In this document: piece by piece, positions 62,132-64,000 of the stretch
Layout: each line of letters begins with the position of its first letter
How positions within the stretch are numbered: the first letter of the stretch is position 1
DNA from: Aporrectodea caliginosa
Lineage: Eukaryota; Annelida; Clitellata; Crassiclitellata; Lumbricidae
Direction of reading: 5' to 3'
DNA: 64,000 bases
Assembly: GCA_020284085.1 (NCBI GenBank)
Contig: JACEVL010000005.1
Location: 1,285,215-1,349,214 of the forward strand
The notes under the pieces: model-generated
What the model was told of the DNA's origin: nothing
Databases searched by the model: none
The model's input: only the letters and a program-made list of their open reading frames with translations
Program-made: the position numbers and the translations under genes

Positions 62132-64000
62132 AGGTGTCAATAATAAAATAATAAAATATTATACAATGCTCGCTATTTGCCACAGGTGGTGAGTACCACC
62201 CACTTAGCTAGAGGGCGACCAAAAATCTTACATGATGCACACTTGTTAACTTTTGTTTTATATTTCTGTTTTTAAGTTACCAAAAATATTTTATAAAAGT
62301 TGTACTGTGCAATATCGTTACATTTATTGGATCAGTTGTCTCCTTTTTCTTGTTAGTATATGCAATCCTCATTGAAGGAATTTTTTAAAATTTTTAGTGC
62401 TTTTCTTAGGATGTGCTCACTAATCGCAATATTGGGATTGAATTGACCGACTTTGCGATTAGTGAGAAATCCTCATTGAATGAATTCTTTCCTAATTGCT
62501 CTGGCTTGTATTGATTTATTACATTAACAATACATTATCCAGTATAGATATGAACATTATCCATATTTATAATTAGTCTAGGCTCCTTTATTATAACCAT
62601 AAGTTACGCACTTTTGTCGTTGGCTGCGTTATTACAGCCAGTTTTGAATAAACGAAAGTACAATACAATTATTGCTGTTTTGTAAATACTTTTATGTAAC
62701 TGAAACTGACAATTTGAAAGAAGTGTTATGAAAAAATGAATTGCCTTTTCGAGAGACGTGTTATTAAAGTAATTCCTTTCTGACTTCACACTGGATCAGC
62801 TTTTCTTGTACATTTTAATGTTTTGAATTTACAAAAAATATGTATTCATAAAATTAGTACTGTCCAATATTGCTAAATTATTTGGTAATCCGTCTCAGTT
62901 GTTTCCTTTCTTCATTAGAATGTGCAAGGCAGAGAAGGATGTGGAGGAGGAGTAAGAGATGGAGGAGGAGATAGAGGTAGAGTTTTCAAATTCTTTTTAA
63001 ACCATCTTATTAAGGGCAAACATCTAGTTTTGTATATTTATAAAATCTGTACCGGGTATTTACAACAGCATTAACACAACATAACATAAATAGTCCATGA
63101 TTTGCTTTGACCAATTACTATGCCTGGTTAACCTTTTATATTGCAATTAATTTCTTGGCTTTCCAGATGTTGTACCAATTAGTTAAGTGAATTGTTTCTC
63201 TCAAACTTCCTCCCCTTGTAATCTCTTTCATTGCCTAATTCATCTTTCATTGCCTAATTCATCTTTCAGCCATCTCTGCCCAACCACTCTGCAAGAAGTG
63301 TTCCCTTTGTCCATCCTTCAGTCTGCCTCTCTCGGTCTCATCTTATGACAGGCATGAGCGAATCAACTATGCCAGTATTCTTTGTGAGCGAATCAACTAT
63401 GCCTTTATTCTTTACAGTCCAGTTTTGCATATTGTGACAGACCGGGGTTTTCTGCTCTTACCAGGATGCCTTACCCCAGTCCCAACAATTGCAAGTCAGT
63501 GTGGTTTTGGCTCTAGCGGTAAGCAAGAGACTGACTGAATGATTCAAAAATTTTATTTGTTAATCAAATAGCGAACTGTTGATCTCCTCAAACTTATCGC
63601 ACTGTTCTTGTTAATAGTTTGTATAGTTTGCCACAAAAAAAGAGAATTCATGGTAACGTCCGCTGACTGACGACGACGAGTTTGTAGGTAAGTCTGCTCT
63701 GGTCCTTGTCCCGCACAGAGATATGTCCTTTTGGTGAAGATTGTGTCTCGGATCCTTCAATTCATCATTGTTCCTCTTTGCCGTTCTTCCGTTCTCTCTT
63801 CCGTTCTCTCTACCGTTTCCTCTCTTGTTCTCTGAGGACCTTCTGTTATACCTCTGCTGCGAGTCGTTTTAGGCAGACAAATTGAAGACACAATGAATCA
63901 AACAGGTCATAGACGAGACAAGTCGCATGGGACAGACAAGCCACACGAGATAGATGAGTCACTTGAGACAGACAAGAAACACAAGGAGGGACCCGTCGTA
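62132..64000. other. AT-rich flank with short repeats; no supported gene
   Basis: A diverged duplication links 62270-62360 and 62830-62935 (ttacaaaa-atatgtatt..., actgt(g/c)caatat, cagttgt(c/t)tcct, ttagtatatgcaa/ttagaatgtgcaa). atcctcattgaa(g/t)gaatt occurs at 62367 and 62471. Tandem doublets occur at 63228-63270 (tttcattgcctaattcatc) and 63354-63415 (gagcgaatcaactatgcc). The last ~120 bases repeat agacaagnnncacnnga. An exon-like patch is treated in the findings. Confidence 0.5.
62417..62467. other. 14-bp perfect hairpin
   Basis: ctcactaatcgcaa at 62417-62430 and its exact complement ttgcgattagtgag at 62454-62467 are separated by a 23-base loop. Position and length would suit either transposon termini of a small unit or an RNA hairpin; no duplication flanks it. 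Confidence 0.7.

Overview
The window is an animal (non-vertebrate metazoan) nuclear genomic segment. The evidence is one spliced, GT-AG-intron gene recognisable as the Fanconi-pathway E2 enzyme UBE2T, very low gene density, and a dense, nested load of LINEs, tRNA-derived SINEs, hAT-, piggyBac- and Tc1/mariner-type DNA transposons, an LTR retrotransposon, minisatellites and TAA microsatellites. I see no bacterial-type operon, CRISPR array, rRNA or intact tRNA gene. Species assignment is not possible from the sequence alone; the transposon mix fits a marine invertebrate.

The host gene: four UBE2T exons lie on the + strand at 11608-11728, 29519-29588, 40134-40239 and 44394-44492. They join in frame (C|AA, AG|A, then phase 0) to give 132 residues of the E2 fold including the HPN motif and catalytic Cys. 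The C-terminal exon(s) were not securely found. The introns (17.8, 10.5 and 4.2 kb) are almost entirely transposon sequence.

Layout. 1-1146: 20-bp satellite with a 3'-tail retro-insertion. 1.1-11.3 kb: a partial unknown ORF, a tRNA-type SINE, CR1/L2-like LINE pieces, one of them split by a 4.5-kb Gypsy-like LTR element (4474-9003), and an RTE-like LINE. 11.8-14.5 kb: a foldback element with 11-bp target duplication carrying an intact 347-residue DD37D mariner-type transposase. 15.0-23.35 kb: an 8.35-kb transposon-like unit with two nearly identical 3.16-kb inverted arms around a 1.17-kb loop holding a 42-bp tandem array. 24.8-39.5 kb: a series of non-autonomous DNA transposons, many delimited to the base by matching target duplications, several nested in one another or in SINEs, plus LINE fragments and a piggyBac-like remnant. 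41.3-48.5 kb: hAT transposase remnants and CR1/L2-like LINEs, one inside a TIR element. 50.3-57.5 kb: two different, intact, full-length non-LTR retrotransposons with C-terminal restriction-like endonuclease motifs, arranged head to tail, each bounded by (TAA)n. 58.3-62.1 kb: an internally deleted ZBED/hAT transposase and a full-length (3031-bp) but frame-broken RTE-like LINE with a perfect 10-bp target duplication.

The strongest leads are the giant palindromic element, the tandem TAA-flanked endonuclease-type LINEs, the SINE/LINE tail sharing, and the LINE that landed 24 bases from a UBE2T splice acceptor.
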